Origin: B16-G9 sp964400655 | GTDB lineage: Bacteria > Bacteroidota > Bacteroidia > Bacteroidales > F082 | DNA length: 13,036 bases | Reading direction: 5' to 3' | Assembly: GCA_964400655.1 (NCBI GenBank) | Contig: CAYNVN010000030.1 | Span: 1-13,036, forward strand | Part shown: positions 1 through 6,807 of the stretch, one piece after another | Layout: each line of letters begins with the position of its first letter | How positions within the stretch are numbered: position 1 is the stretch's first letter | Notes under the pieces: model-generated | Database searches by the model: none | What the model was told of the DNA's origin: nothing | What the model saw: only the letters and a program-made list of their open reading frames with translations | Translations under genes and position numbers: made by a program

Positions 1-119
1 ACCACAAACCACACCTCATCCAAATCGGTAAACTCAGCCATGTAATTGGCCAAAATCAAATGCCCGTTATGAACGGGATTGAACGAACCGAAAAAGAGAC
101 CGGTTTTTTTTATTTCCAT
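1..119 (-). CDS. nadD: Nicotinate-nucleotide adenylyltransferase, N-terminal 39 codons (partial)
   Basis: Only the 5' end is inside the window; the gene runs off the left edge. The ATG at 119-117 opens a reading frame beginning MEIKKTGLFFGSFNP, followed by VHNGHL. The GSFNPVHNGHL stretch (about residues 11-21) is the nucleotidyltransferase signature of the HxGH superfamily: the G-x-F-(D/N)-P-x-H-x-G-H pattern binds the nucleotide triphosphate. Family knowledge: NadD transfers AMP from ATP to nicotinate mononucleotide, giving deamido-NAD in cytoplasmic NAD synthesis. The nearest gene upstream on the same strand is the MDR reductase, 179 bases away, so nadD could have its own promoter; a near match to the -7 element lies at 221-230 (minus strand ATACTTTTTG). 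No Shine-Dalgarno sequence is present. The family call is firm from this signature, but the C-terminal half cannot be checked. Confidence 0.9.
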   Translation of the reverse strand, partial: MEIKKTGLFFGSFNPVHNGHLILANYMAEFTDLDEVWFV

Positions 120-298
120 AACACATTGCTTAAGCACCAAAATCAAAGCACCAAATTACAAATAATATCAAAGCATGAATTTCAAAATGATCTTCTTCGA
201 AAAGAATCCGCACTTGTCTTCAAAAAGTATAATTACGGTGCAGCTTTTTTAACATGGTAAAATTACCGGTTCCGGTATCTTTATCAAAACCGCCCCTG
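120..298. other. Intergenic region with decayed A/T-rich repeats
   Basis: This non-coding stretch lies between the reductase and nadD. It contains two close copies of AAGCACCAAA (132-141 and 146-155), and the same core returns at 12520-12529 in the right-hand repeat tail. A short ACCGG-TT-CCGGT inverted repeat lies around 265-276, but its two-base loop and the lack of a T-run make a terminator unlikely. A weak nadD promoter candidate is at 221-230 on the minus strand. I see no gene here. Confidence 0.5.
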
Positions 299-1291
299 TC
301 AAGGTTTTATCAATACTTTACCCCCGCTCATATTGGCAATATAACTGCGTAATCCTTTAACCACATTATCGACGGAAGTACTTCCCTGTATTTTAGTTTG
401 CAATGTTCCGTTGATAAACATATCCTGTAAGTTTTCCGAAATCCGGTCGAAATCATACAACTCCTCTTTCCAGTCGGGGAGACTGAAACCGTAAATTGCT
501 TTTTGGTTAAATATCAGAGGAAGGGTATCCAAACCCGAAGCCGGTTTATTGGAAAGTCCGCCGTAAACAATCAATTCCGAATCTCCGGGCATGGCATTAA
601 ACATCATTCCCGTTAAGGCTCCTCCAACCGCATCAAACGCCGTGGTTGCTTTCAGTTGCCGGCATAAGGTTTTAAGGTTTTCCTGAAAGCCATCTTCCGT
701 TTCAACCAATACATATTTTGCCCCTTCGTTACGAAGCATCTCAGCGGTTTCGGGTTTTCTAACAATATTAACGGTTTCCATACCATGCCGTTGGGCCAGC
801 ACCCGCATAAATTGCGGCACCTGACCACCTGCCGCACTTAACACAACGGCATTGCTTTCATTTACCAGCGCTATTTCCATCATACCGTAGGCGGTAAAAG
901 GATTTACGGTAAAGCAGGCTGCCTGGTCCAAATCCATCTCATCTTTTAAAACAATAACATTTTCCGCCTTTGTGATAAGATAGCCGGCCCAGGTACCGTT
1001 GCTGTCGTCCTGCACAAAACAGCTGACTTTTTTACCAATCAGATGTTTAGCCTCCCGGCCGGCATCCTCCACTGTACCCGAACCTTCAAAACCCATAACC
1101 GAAGGCAGGGTTTTAACAATGTTATATCCGCCCTGCATAAAGGCAATATCGCTGGGATTGCACGGAGCTGCGTGCATTTTAATAACCACTTCATCTTTTT
1201 GGGGAGTTCCCAATTCGATTTCTTCCGGCTTCAGACTTAACAAAGCCCTGATGATATTTTTGTTGTATTGAGGTAAAATTACACCTTTCAT
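299..1291 (-). CDS. MDR-superfamily NAD(P)H reductase, MECR/quinone-reductase-like, zinc-free
   Basis: The 330-residue protein has the length and layout of medium-chain dehydrogenase/reductases: a GroES-like N-terminal domain (about 25-110) and a Rossmann domain (about 120-260). Visible landmarks are NPSDI (45-49), QGGY with Tyr56, GFEGSG (67-72), GTW (99-101), NPFTAY (130-135) and the nucleotide-loop region SAAGGQ (152-157). None of the cysteine/histidine zinc ligands of alcohol dehydrogenases is evident. NPSDI, QGxY, NPxTAY and the later VNIVR segment resemble mitochondrial 2-enoyl thioester reductase (MECR/Etr1), in which the tyrosine of QGNYG is catalytic; Tyr56 falls at the matching place. 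By inference it reduces an enoyl thioester or a quinone-like enone with NAD(P)H in the cytoplasm, but the substrate is unknown. The start lies 6 bases after the stop of the heme-lipoprotein gene, so the two are probably co-transcribed. Confidence is high for the superfamily and low for the substrate. Confidence 0.85.
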   Translation of the reverse strand: MKGVILPQYNKNIIRALLSLKPEEIELGTPQKDEVVIKMHAAPCNPSDIAFMQGGYNIVKTLPSVMGFEGSGTVEDAGREAKHLIGKKVSCFVQDDSNGTWAGYLITKAENVIVLKDEMDLDQAACFTVNPFTAYGMMEIALVNESNAVVLSAAGGQVPQFMRVLAQRHGMETVNIVRKPETAEMLRNEGAKYVLVETEDGFQENLKTLCRQLKATTAFDAVGGALTGMMFNAMPGDSELIVYGGLSNKPASGLDTLPLIFNQKAIYGFSLPDWKEELYDFDRISENLQDMFINGTLQTKIQGSTSVDNVVKGLRSYIANMSGGKVLIKP

Positions 1292-1297
1292 GCTCTA

Positions 1298-1798
1298 TTA
1301 TTTTTCCGGTTTAAAATCCTGATTCATAAAGGGCGATTTCCCGTCGGGAACCTTTACCCTGTTAAATTCAAAATCGGTTAGCCTGTGGCAGCTGTTGCAA
1401 GAGTTGGTCAATCCCGTATAGCTTTCCACAAACATCTCTCCATCCTGCTTACCGATGGCGGTTAACAGGCTGTCCAGCGCCGGCTCCATCATATTTATCA
1501 ACTCGGTTTCTTTACGTTCACTTTGAAATTTCCCGATATTTTCAACCACCTCACCTAACTCTTTAACCTCAAATTCAGCCAGTTTCCAGTTCTTGTTTAA
1601 ACCTGCATACCACAGTTTAAGATGATGCGACTGAATGCTGTTCATCATCTCACCGAAACCGGGTTTATAGCTTTTGGCAAGTTTGGCTTCCAGGTTATCA
1701 ATACGGTTTTGCAGCTTGTTGATTTCAGGGGAATTGTGGGAGCAGGAAATCAGTCCCGTTAAAACAGATGCAATAAGAATCAGGGCAATACTTTTCAT
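1298..1798 (-). CDS. Lipoprotein with a single c-type heme motif (CxxCH)
   Basis: The 166-residue protein starts with a lysine and a hydrophobic segment ending in LISC, a lipobox that makes Cys19 the likely lipidated residue, so it should be membrane-anchored outside the cytoplasmic membrane. Residues 24-42 (heptad-like NKLQNRIDNLEAKL) could form a short coiled coil. The middle is helical with conserved-looking aromatic and histidine residues (QSHHLKLWYAGL, 56-67). A C-N-S-C-H heme-c attachment motif lies at 134-138, close to the C-terminus, as in cytochrome c'-like four-helix proteins. His58, His59 or a methionine could be the sixth ligand; this is inference. It likely serves in periplasmic electron transfer or as a heme sensor. 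The gene immediately precedes the MDR reductase (6-base gap) and lies 81 bases after gmk. I recall related uncharacterised proteins in Bacteroidota but no established function. Confidence 0.82.
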   Translation of the reverse strand: MKSIALILIASVLTGLISCSHNSPEINKLQNRIDNLEAKLAKSYKPGFGEMMNSIQSHHLKLWYAGLNKNWKLAEFEVKELGEVVENIGKFQSERKETELINMMEPALDSLLTAIGKQDGEMFVESYTGLTNSCNSCHRLTDFEFNRVKVPDGKSPFMNQDFKPEK

Positions 1799-1879
1799 TG
1801 GATTAATATTTAATGAATGAAAAACGGTAATTTATAGTAAATGTAAAACAAACTTTACATACCGGTTTCGTTTTCCCTG

Positions 1880-2485
1880 TTATCGCCATCTTTTTAACGT
1901 AGCAGGTTCTTTTCCCAAAAATTCCGTAACCACCTCAAGGGTTTTTTGTTGGGCTTCTTCAAGGTTATCGTTTACAATAACCACATCAAAATGTTTTGCA
2001 TACTGCAACTCATATCCGGCCTTTTTAACCCGTTTTCTTATACTCTCTTCGCTGTCGGTATTTCTTGCACGCAAGCGCCGCTCCAGTTCTTCGATGGAAG
2101 GCGGTTGAACAAAAACCGACAAGGCATCGTTGCCGTAAAGGCGCTTAATGTTCATTCCTCCTTTTACATCCACATCAAACACCACATGCTTACCCTCTTT
2201 TCGCAGGCGTTCCACTTCCGAAATCAAAGTACCGTAAAACTGATTTTCATAAACCTCTTCCCACTCCACAAAGGCATTCTGACGTATCCTCTGCTTAAAA
2301 TCGTCCACATCAAGAAAATAGTAATCTCTGCCGTGAACCTCACCGGGTCGTTTTTTACGGCTGGTGGCCGACACCGAAAAAGCCAAATCGGGAATTTGTT
2401 TCATCAGCCAGTGTACAATGGTGGTTTTTCCAGCACCCGAAGGGGCGGAAAATATAATCAGTTTGCCTTTGGCGGGTGATGTCAT
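1880..2485 (-). CDS. gmk: Guanylate kinase
   Basis: This 201-residue protein phosphorylates GMP (and dGMP) to GDP with ATP in the cytoplasm. The P-loop APSGAGKTT is at 14-22. The GMP-binding region is visible as SATSRKKRPGE (39-49), HGRDYYF (51-57) and Y84-G85, followed by FDVDVKGG (103-110, the usual D-V-Q-G segment). The lid arginines lie around 138-152 (RRLRARN and IRKRV). Length is normal for bacterial Gmk. The ATG at 2485 is 8 bases after the yicC stop codon, so the two genes are almost certainly one transcript, the usual yicC-gmk order. There is no Shine-Dalgarno sequence before the start. Downstream, a 7-base-pair hairpin at 1841-1860 lacks a T-run, so the transcript may continue into the heme-lipoprotein gene. 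Confidence 0.97.
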   Translation of the reverse strand: MTSPAKGKLIIFSAPSGAGKTTIVHWLMKQIPDLAFSVSATSRKKRPGEVHGRDYYFLDVDDFKQRIRQNAFVEWEEVYENQFYGTLISEVERLRKEGKHVVFDVDVKGGMNIKRLYGNDALSVFVQPPSIEELERRLRARNTDSEESIRKRVKKAGYELQYAKHFDVVIVNDNLEEAQQKTLEVVTEFLGKEPATLKRWR

Positions 2486-2493
2486 TGTAAGTA

Positions 2494-3369
2494 TTATAAA
2501 ATATTAAACAACTGTTCTTTTATTTTTTCAAGCTCATCTTTCATTAAAACCACCAATTTTTGAATTTCGGCGTGGTTGGCTTTTGACCCCAGTGTGTTGA
2601 TTTCGCGGCCAATCTCCTGTGTGACGAATCCCAGCTTTTTTCCGGGCGACTGCGGAGCGGTAAGTGTTTCCAAAAAATATTCGCAATGTTTTTTAAGCCT
2701 TACCTTTTCTTCGGTAATATCAAATTTTTCCAGATAGTAAATCATCTCCTGTTCCAGCCGGTTCCGGTCAATTTCCGCATCGCTGCCCCACTCTTCAAGC
2801 CGTTTGCGAATACGCTCTTTAACAATGGCCGGCCTTTCAGCTTCAAAAGGCTCAACTTTAGCAAGCAGTTCAACAATACGGTCAATTCGCAAAACAAGGT
2901 CTTTTTCCAAAACAGCCCCCTCCTCTTTTCTAAAGCGGTCCACTTTATCAATGGCACTAATGATTCCGGTTTTTACCTGTTCCCACTCCTCCTCGTTTGT
3001 TTCCAGTGCTTTTTGAACAAAAACATCCGGCAGCCGGATAATCACGGGAAGGAATCCGGAATAATCGGTTTGATCAAGACTTTTGGCAACATCCGTCATT
3101 TCGTTGTAGTAGTGACGAACCAGCTCTTTATTGATTACCGCTGCATTTTGATGGTTCACCATTTCGGTCTGGACAACAAAGTCAACTTTTCCCCGTTGCA
3201 AACTTTTGCTGATGATCGATCTCAGTTCGGGCTCTTTTTCACGAAATTCCACCGGAACACGAAGGTTTAAATCAAGCTGCTTGCTGTTAAGTGTCCTGAT
3301 CTCTACGGTAACTTTCCGGAAAGCCGTTTCAACAACCTCTTTCCCAAAACCTGTCATTGATTTTAACAT
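2494..3369 (-). CDS. yicC: YicC/YloC-family endoribonuclease
   Basis: The 291-residue protein has the full family layout. The N-terminal YicC-like domain opens with MTGFG (5-9), followed by VEIRTLNSK (22-30) and RGKVD (59-63). The C-terminal DUF1732 region (about 205-291) contains REINTLGSK (255-263) and the helical ending IQKLVVLMKDELEKIKEQ. Family knowledge: YicC proteins are conserved bacterial endoribonucleases, and E. coli YicC takes part in degradation of the small RNA RyhB. The gene is followed by gmk with an 8-base gap and is first in this minus-strand cluster. A near-consensus -7 element (TACTTTTA) lies about 30 bases upstream of the ATG. There is no Shine-Dalgarno sequence. The MLKSMTGFG start is the standard family N-terminus, which fixes the start codon. 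Confidence 0.96.
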   Translation of the reverse strand: MLKSMTGFGKEVVETAFRKVTVEIRTLNSKQLDLNLRVPVEFREKEPELRSIISKSLQRGKVDFVVQTEMVNHQNAAVINKELVRHYYNEMTDVAKSLDQTDYSGFLPVIIRLPDVFVQKALETNEEEWEQVKTGIISAIDKVDRFRKEEGAVLEKDLVLRIDRIVELLAKVEPFEAERPAIVKERIRKRLEEWGSDAEIDRNRLEQEMIYYLEKFDITEEKVRLKKHCEYFLETLTAPQSPGKKLGFVTQEIGREINTLGSKANHAEIQKLVVLMKDELEKIKEQLFNIL

Positions 3370-3398
3370 AAACGATGTCGTTTGAATAAATAAGAGGT

Positions 3399-3406
3399 TA
3401 AAAGTA
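3399..3406 (-). promoter_or_regulatory. Possible -7 promoter element for yicC-gmk
   Basis: On the minus strand this reads TACTTTTA, one mismatch from the Bacteroidota -7 consensus TAnnTTTG. It lies 29 bases upstream of the yicC ATG. I see no clear TTTG at the -33 position, so this is a weak call. Confidence 0.35.
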
Positions 3407-3613
3407 ATTTAAATCGGTAAAAGAAATAGTACAGGCAGCCTCTTTTTTGATTTTTAATTGGTTTGTAATATTAATCAACCGGAAATGGAAATTTGAAACA
3501 GGTGTTAAACTGCTTTCCACGGTTAATTACGTTAATGTCGTAAACACTTTTCTCCTCACAAATTACATTTTCAGGCTGAAAAGAATATTTACTACTGATA
3601 TTTTAAAAATTTA

Positions 3614-3621
3614 TACTTTTG
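3614..3621 (+). promoter_or_regulatory. -7 promoter element for the toxin-antitoxin operon
   Basis: TACTTTTG is an exact match to TAnnTTTG. It lies 12 bases before the ATG at 3634, which predicts a leader of only a few bases (A-rich, GAAAAAAAAGAAA). Because of this position, the in-frame TTG at 3619 falls inside the promoter and can be excluded as the start. The -33 element is imperfect (TTTA around 3588-3591). Confidence 0.55.
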
Positions 3622-3633
3622 AAAAAAAAGAAA

Positions 3634-3867
3634 ATGAATACGGTTAATCTACAAAATCAAATTATCCAAAAAATACTTCGCACCTCCGACAAAAGCCTTT
3701 TAGAGTATCTGGATGCGCTTTTATCAAAAGAAAACAATCAATCTGTTTACCATCTCAGCAGTATTGAAAAACAATTAATTTCTGAAAGCAACAGTGATTA
3801 TGCCACCGGAAAAACCATACAAAATGATGAGGTTTTTAATAAACTGGAAAAATGGCTAAACAAATAG
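3634..3867 (+). CDS. Type II antitoxin (short, acidic C-terminus), partner of the downstream RelE/ParE-like toxin
   Basis: This is a 77-residue protein starting MNTVNLQNQ; the ATG at 3634 is preferred over a TTG at 3619 that sits inside the promoter. The N-terminal half is predicted helical (IIQKILRTSDKSLLEYLDALL). The C-terminal half ends SDYATGKTIQNDEVFNKLEKWLNK-like, recalling small Bacteroidota antitoxins that end in ...G-(R/K)-x-(I/V)-x-(N/H)-(D/E)-E-V-(F/M)-x-x-L-x-x-W-L. No ribbon-helix-helix or HTH is obvious, so DNA binding is not shown. Its last 16 bases overlap the toxin gene, the usual coupling in such modules. By family knowledge it should bind and neutralise the toxin and repress the operon. 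Base composition is more AT-rich than the flanking genes, consistent with horizontal acquisition. The call rests mainly on the toxin partner. Confidence 0.78.
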   Translation: MNTVNLQNQIIQKILRTSDKSLLEYLDALLSKENNQSVYHLSSIEKQLISESNSDYATGKTIQNDEVFNKLEKWLNK

Positions 3868-4145
3868 TCTGGACAAAAAAAGCCGAAACTGTTTTCTCTA
3901 AAATACTGGAATATTATATTCAACGAAATGGAAATAATACTTACAGCAAGAAACTTTTGTATGAGATTAAAAGATTAACTGACCTCTTAAGCAAACACCC
4001 ATGGATAGGAATAAGAACTAAAGAACAGAATATAAGGGTCTTGATTAATAAAAATTACAAAATCTTTTACAGAATTGAAACTACAACCATTATAATATTG
4101 TTAATCTGGGACAGCAGGCAAAATCCAAAAGATTTAAAACTTTGA
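3852..4145 (+). CDS. Type II toxin, RelE/ParE superfamily
   Basis: The 97-residue protein matches the RelE/ParE fold pattern seen in Bacteroidota. It opens with strand IVWTKKAETVFSKILEYY (5-22), then helices around YSKKLLYEIKRLTDLL (36-51), HPWIGI (54-59), the strands VLINKNYKIFYRIE (68-81) and IIILLIWDSRQNP (85-97 region). The final W-D-(S/T)-R-Q-N-P is a typical end of this subgroup. Family knowledge: RelE members cleave mRNA on the ribosome, while ParE members poison DNA gyrase; sequence alone does not decide between them. The gene starts inside the antitoxin gene (16-base overlap), so translation is probably coupled. It is strongly AT-rich, around a quarter GC in the lines I counted, unlike the neighbouring synthetase gene. 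It looks intact with no frameshift. Confidence 0.87.
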   Translation: MAKQIVWTKKAETVFSKILEYYIQRNGNNTYSKKLLYEIKRLTDLLSKHPWIGIRTKEQNIRVLINKNYKIFYRIETTTIIILLIWDSRQNPKDLKL

Positions 4146-4255
4146 TTTAATAAATCTTCTATTACTACAATCTTTATCCGGCCAACATCTATCCTATAAC
4201 AAGCAACCTCATAAATCCTGATATTTTACTATCTTGCCCTTCTAAAACCGATTTT

Positions 4256-6163
4256 ATGAAAACAATTCCCGAACTTTTTAAAGAGAGTGTTGCAAAATAT
4301 GGCAACAACATATTGATTTACGAAAAACAAAACGGCTCCTACAAAGGGTTTACTTATAAGGAAATCGACCAACAGGTTAAAACACTGGCGGCAGGATTAT
4401 ACAAACACGGATTACGAAAGGGCGACAGAGTGGCACTTCTGGCCGAAGGAAGAACCGAATGGCTGGTTTCGGAACTGGCCATGCTGCATCTGGGAATTAT
4501 TGACGTTCCCCTTTCGGTAAAATTGATTGAGCCTTCGGAAATTGCTTTCAGAATCAATCATTCGGAATCGAAAGCCATCATTGTTTCGGGCAGACAGGTT
4601 GATAAAATTCGGGGAATCTTAAACCAGATGCCCAAAGTGGAAACCGTAATTGTTTTTGATGAAGTTGATAAAAAAGAGAAAGAAATATTTTATTCCGAGA
4701 TAGTTGAAGCAGGAAAAAACGCCGGCGAAGAAATAATTAAGGAAGTAATAAAGATAAACAGCTCCATTAAAGGCGATGACACGGCCAACATCAGCTACAC
4801 TTCGGGCACCACTGCCGACCCCAAGGGAATTATGCTCACCCATCGCAACTATACCGCCAATACCGAACAGGGCACTTCACTGTTCGACATCGAAGAGAAG
4901 TTTGTTACCCTGCTTATTCTTCCCTGGGATCATTCGTTTGCCCACACCGTAGGGCTTTACACCATGATGAGCAAAGGGGCGGCCGTTGCCACGGTTGAAC
5001 TTGGCAAAACCCCCATGGAAACCCTAAAAAACATTCCTAAAAATATAAAGGAGATTAAACCTTACTTTTTACTGAGCGTTCCGGCTCTTGCCAAAAACTT
5101 TAAAAAGAACATCGAAGCAGGTATTAAAGCCAAAGGCGACACCACCGTTAAACTGTTCAACTTTGCATTAAGCATAGCCTACAAATACAACAAACTGGGT
5201 TTCGACAAAGGAACCGGCGGCACTTTTATTTATAAACCGCTGTTAAATATTTTTGACAAAATACTGTTCAGCAAAATAAGAGAAGGTTTCGGAGGCCGTT
5301 TGATGTATTTTGTGGGAGGCGGAGCTTTGCTTGATATTGAGCTGCAACGCTTCTTTTTTGCCATCGGCATGCCCATGTATCAGGGATACGGTTTATCGGA
5401 AGCCGCTCCGGTAATTTCTTCCAACTCGCCAAAGGCTCATAAAATGGGAAGCTCCGGCAGGCTGGTGGCCAATCTTGAACTTAAAATACTGGATGATAAA
5501 GGAAACCAAATGCCGGTTGGCCAAAAGGGCGAAATTGTGGTTAAGGGCGAAAACGTGATGAAAGGCTATTGGAAAAATGAAAAAGCCACTAACGAAACCC
5601 TGCGTAACGGATGGTTGCATACGGGAGATATCGGTTACCTTGACCATGACGGTTTTCTGTATGTACTGGGAAGATTCAAAAGTCTGTTAATCGGTAACGA
5701 CGGAGAAAAATACAGCCCCGAAGGTATTGAAGAGGCTCTTACTGATCAGTCGGAATATATTGACCAGGTAATGTTGCACAACAACCAAAACCCTTTCACG
5801 GTGGGTTTGATTGTTCCCAACGCTGCTGCCTTAAAAGAGTATGTTAAATCGCAGGGAGCCGACCCCAAAAGCGATGAGGGCATCAACATGGCGCTTGAAA
5901 AAATCAAAAGCGAAGTGGCTGAATATTTTAGCGGCGGCAAATATGCGGAAATGTTCCCGTCAAGATGGCTGCCCGCCTCCATTGGCATCCCCGACGAAAG
6001 TTTTAACGAAGCCAACGGCCTGATGAATGCCACCATGAAAGTAATCAGAGGAAACATTGAAAAACATTACAGCGATTTGCTGGAATACCTATACACTCCG
6101 GAGGGGAAAAACATCATCAACGATAAAAACAGGGAGAGTATGAAGAAGTGGATGAAAGGATAA
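4256..6163 (+). CDS. AMP-forming long-chain acyl-CoA synthetase (ANL superfamily)
   Basis: The 635-residue protein contains the ANL adenylating core. The P-loop-like A3 motif YTSGTTADPKG is at 181-191, the A5 motif YQGYGLSEAAP at 375-385, A7 HTGDIGYLD at 455-463 and A8 GRFKSLLIG at 472-480. The C-terminal A10 region (NGLMNATMKVIR, 587-598) carries a candidate catalytic Lys595. Family knowledge: such enzymes activate a carboxylate with ATP to an acyl-AMP and transfer it to CoA. Length and the long insertion between A3 and A5 favour a long-chain fatty acid ligase, acting in the cytoplasm or at the inner membrane. The exact substrate is unresolved. The gene stands alone on its strand after the toxin-antitoxin module and converges with the PAP2-like gene 21 bases beyond its stop. 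A possible -7 element, TATCTTGC (4230-4237), is only a partial match. There is no Shine-Dalgarno sequence. Confidence 0.92.
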   Translation: MKTIPELFKESVAKYGNNILIYEKQNGSYKGFTYKEIDQQVKTLAAGLYKHGLRKGDRVALLAEGRTEWLVSELAMLHLGIIDVPLSVKLIEPSEIAFRINHSESKAIIVSGRQVDKIRGILNQMPKVETVIVFDEVDKKEKEIFYSEIVEAGKNAGEEIIKEVIKINSSIKGDDTANISYTSGTTADPKGIMLTHRNYTANTEQGTSLFDIEEKFVTLLILPWDHSFAHTVGLYTMMSKGAAVATVELGKTPMETLKNIPKNIKEIKPYFLLSVPALAKNFKKNIEAGIKAKGDTTVKLFNFALSIAYKYNKLGFDKGTGGTFIYKPLLNIFDKILFSKIREGFGGRLMYFVGGGALLDIELQRFFFAIGMPMYQGYGLSEAAPVISSNSPKAHKMGSSGRLVANLELKILDDKGNQMPVGQKGEIVVKGENVMKGYWKNEKATNETLRNGWLHTGDIGYLDHDGFLYVLGRFKSLLIGNDGEKYSPEGIEEALTDQSEYIDQVMLHNNQNPFTVGLIVPNAAALKEYVKSQGADPKSDEGINMALEKIKSEVAEYFSGGKYAEMFPSRWLPASIGIPDESFNEANGLMNATMKVIRGNIEKHYSDLLEYLYTPEGKNIINDKNRESMKKWMKG

Positions 6164-6184
6164 GAGAAAAGGCGGGGAGTCTTT

Positions 6185-6793
6185 TCAGATTACAAAAAGT
6201 GCAAGCATTACCACAAATCCCAGCATAAACCCGTTATAAACCTGACGCAAAGTATGATTGCTGACCGTTAATCGCGCGTAACCAACCAGGCCCGACAGCA
6301 AAAAGAAAAGATAAACAGATACCGCTGCATCCACCGGAAAGTTAAGCATAAAACCCAGCAAAGCACCTGTAATTCCTCCCATGGCTATCATATGCAGGCT
6401 GATTTTAGTGGAAAAGTTTATCAGCAGCGAAAAAAGCGAAAGCACCGTTATTCCCAGCAAAAACAGGTTATAAACACTTAATATTCCGGTTTTGCTTAAA
6501 GCATAATAGGTTATGTAATAAATTACCGAAGTAATGGCAATCGGTATCATTCGTTCCTGCCTGTCGTTCATCCTGATGGTTTTAATAATCCCCGTTTTTT
6601 TCAGCACAAACATCAAAGATGCCGGAATCAAACAGGTCATAATAAACACAAAAGCAATAAGGTAAAGTTTTACCTCACCCGAAAAGCCGAAGGTGTAGAA
6701 ATACCCGGAATTTAATAAAACAACCAGCATGTAAGTGGGTATTAATACCGGATGAAAAAGTACGGAAATCAGGTTGGCAAACTTTTGCTCCAT
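6185..6793 (-). CDS. Polytopic membrane protein with degenerate PAP2-phosphatase motifs
   Basis: The 202-residue protein has about five or six hydrophobic segments. The ATG at 6793 is preferred to the GTG one codon earlier, because neither has a Shine-Dalgarno sequence and ATG is used elsewhere here. Residues below are numbered from this ATG. The sequence carries a reduced set of PAP2 motifs: M-N-D-R-Q-E-R-M-I-P (75-84) in place of the K-x6-R-P motif; S-L-H (132-134) in place of P-S-G-H; and A-R-x5-H-x3-Q (173-184) where typical enzymes have S-R-x5-H-x3-D. The spacing around the two histidines is kept, but the final acid is Gln. Active members dephosphorylate lipid phosphates; whether this one is catalytic is uncertain. 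It lies 14 bases after the rpoN stop codon and is probably co-transcribed with it. An unrelated small membrane protein remains possible. Confidence 0.75.
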   Translation of the reverse strand: MEQKFANLISVLFHPVLIPTYMLVVLLNSGYFYTFGFSGEVKLYLIAFVFIMTCLIPASLMFVLKKTGIIKTIRMNDRQERMIPIAITSVIYYITYYALSKTGILSVYNLFLLGITVLSLFSLLINFSTKISLHMIAMGGITGALLGFMLNFPVDAAVSVYLFFLLSGLVGYARLTVSNHTLRQVYNGFMLGFVVMLALFVI

Positions 6794-6807
6794 CACAACG
6801 GCATTAT

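Noticed and set aside
60..260. Plus-strand reading frame of 66 codons
   Set aside because: It lies antisense to the nadD start and runs through the repeat-rich gap; the nadD signature on the other strand is decisive.
1841..1860. ATGTAAA/TTTACAT hairpin after gmk
   Set aside because: AT-only seven-pair stem without a T-run on the minus strand; may be chance in AT-rich DNA.
3447..3647. Plus-strand reading frame of 66 codons upstream of the antitoxin
   Set aside because: AT-rich, no family resemblance, and it overlaps the antitoxin promoter and start in another frame.
6166..6186. GAAAAG/CTTTTC hairpin between the convergent synthetase and PAP2-like genes
   Set aside because: Six weak base pairs, nine-base loop and no T-run; not a convincing terminator.
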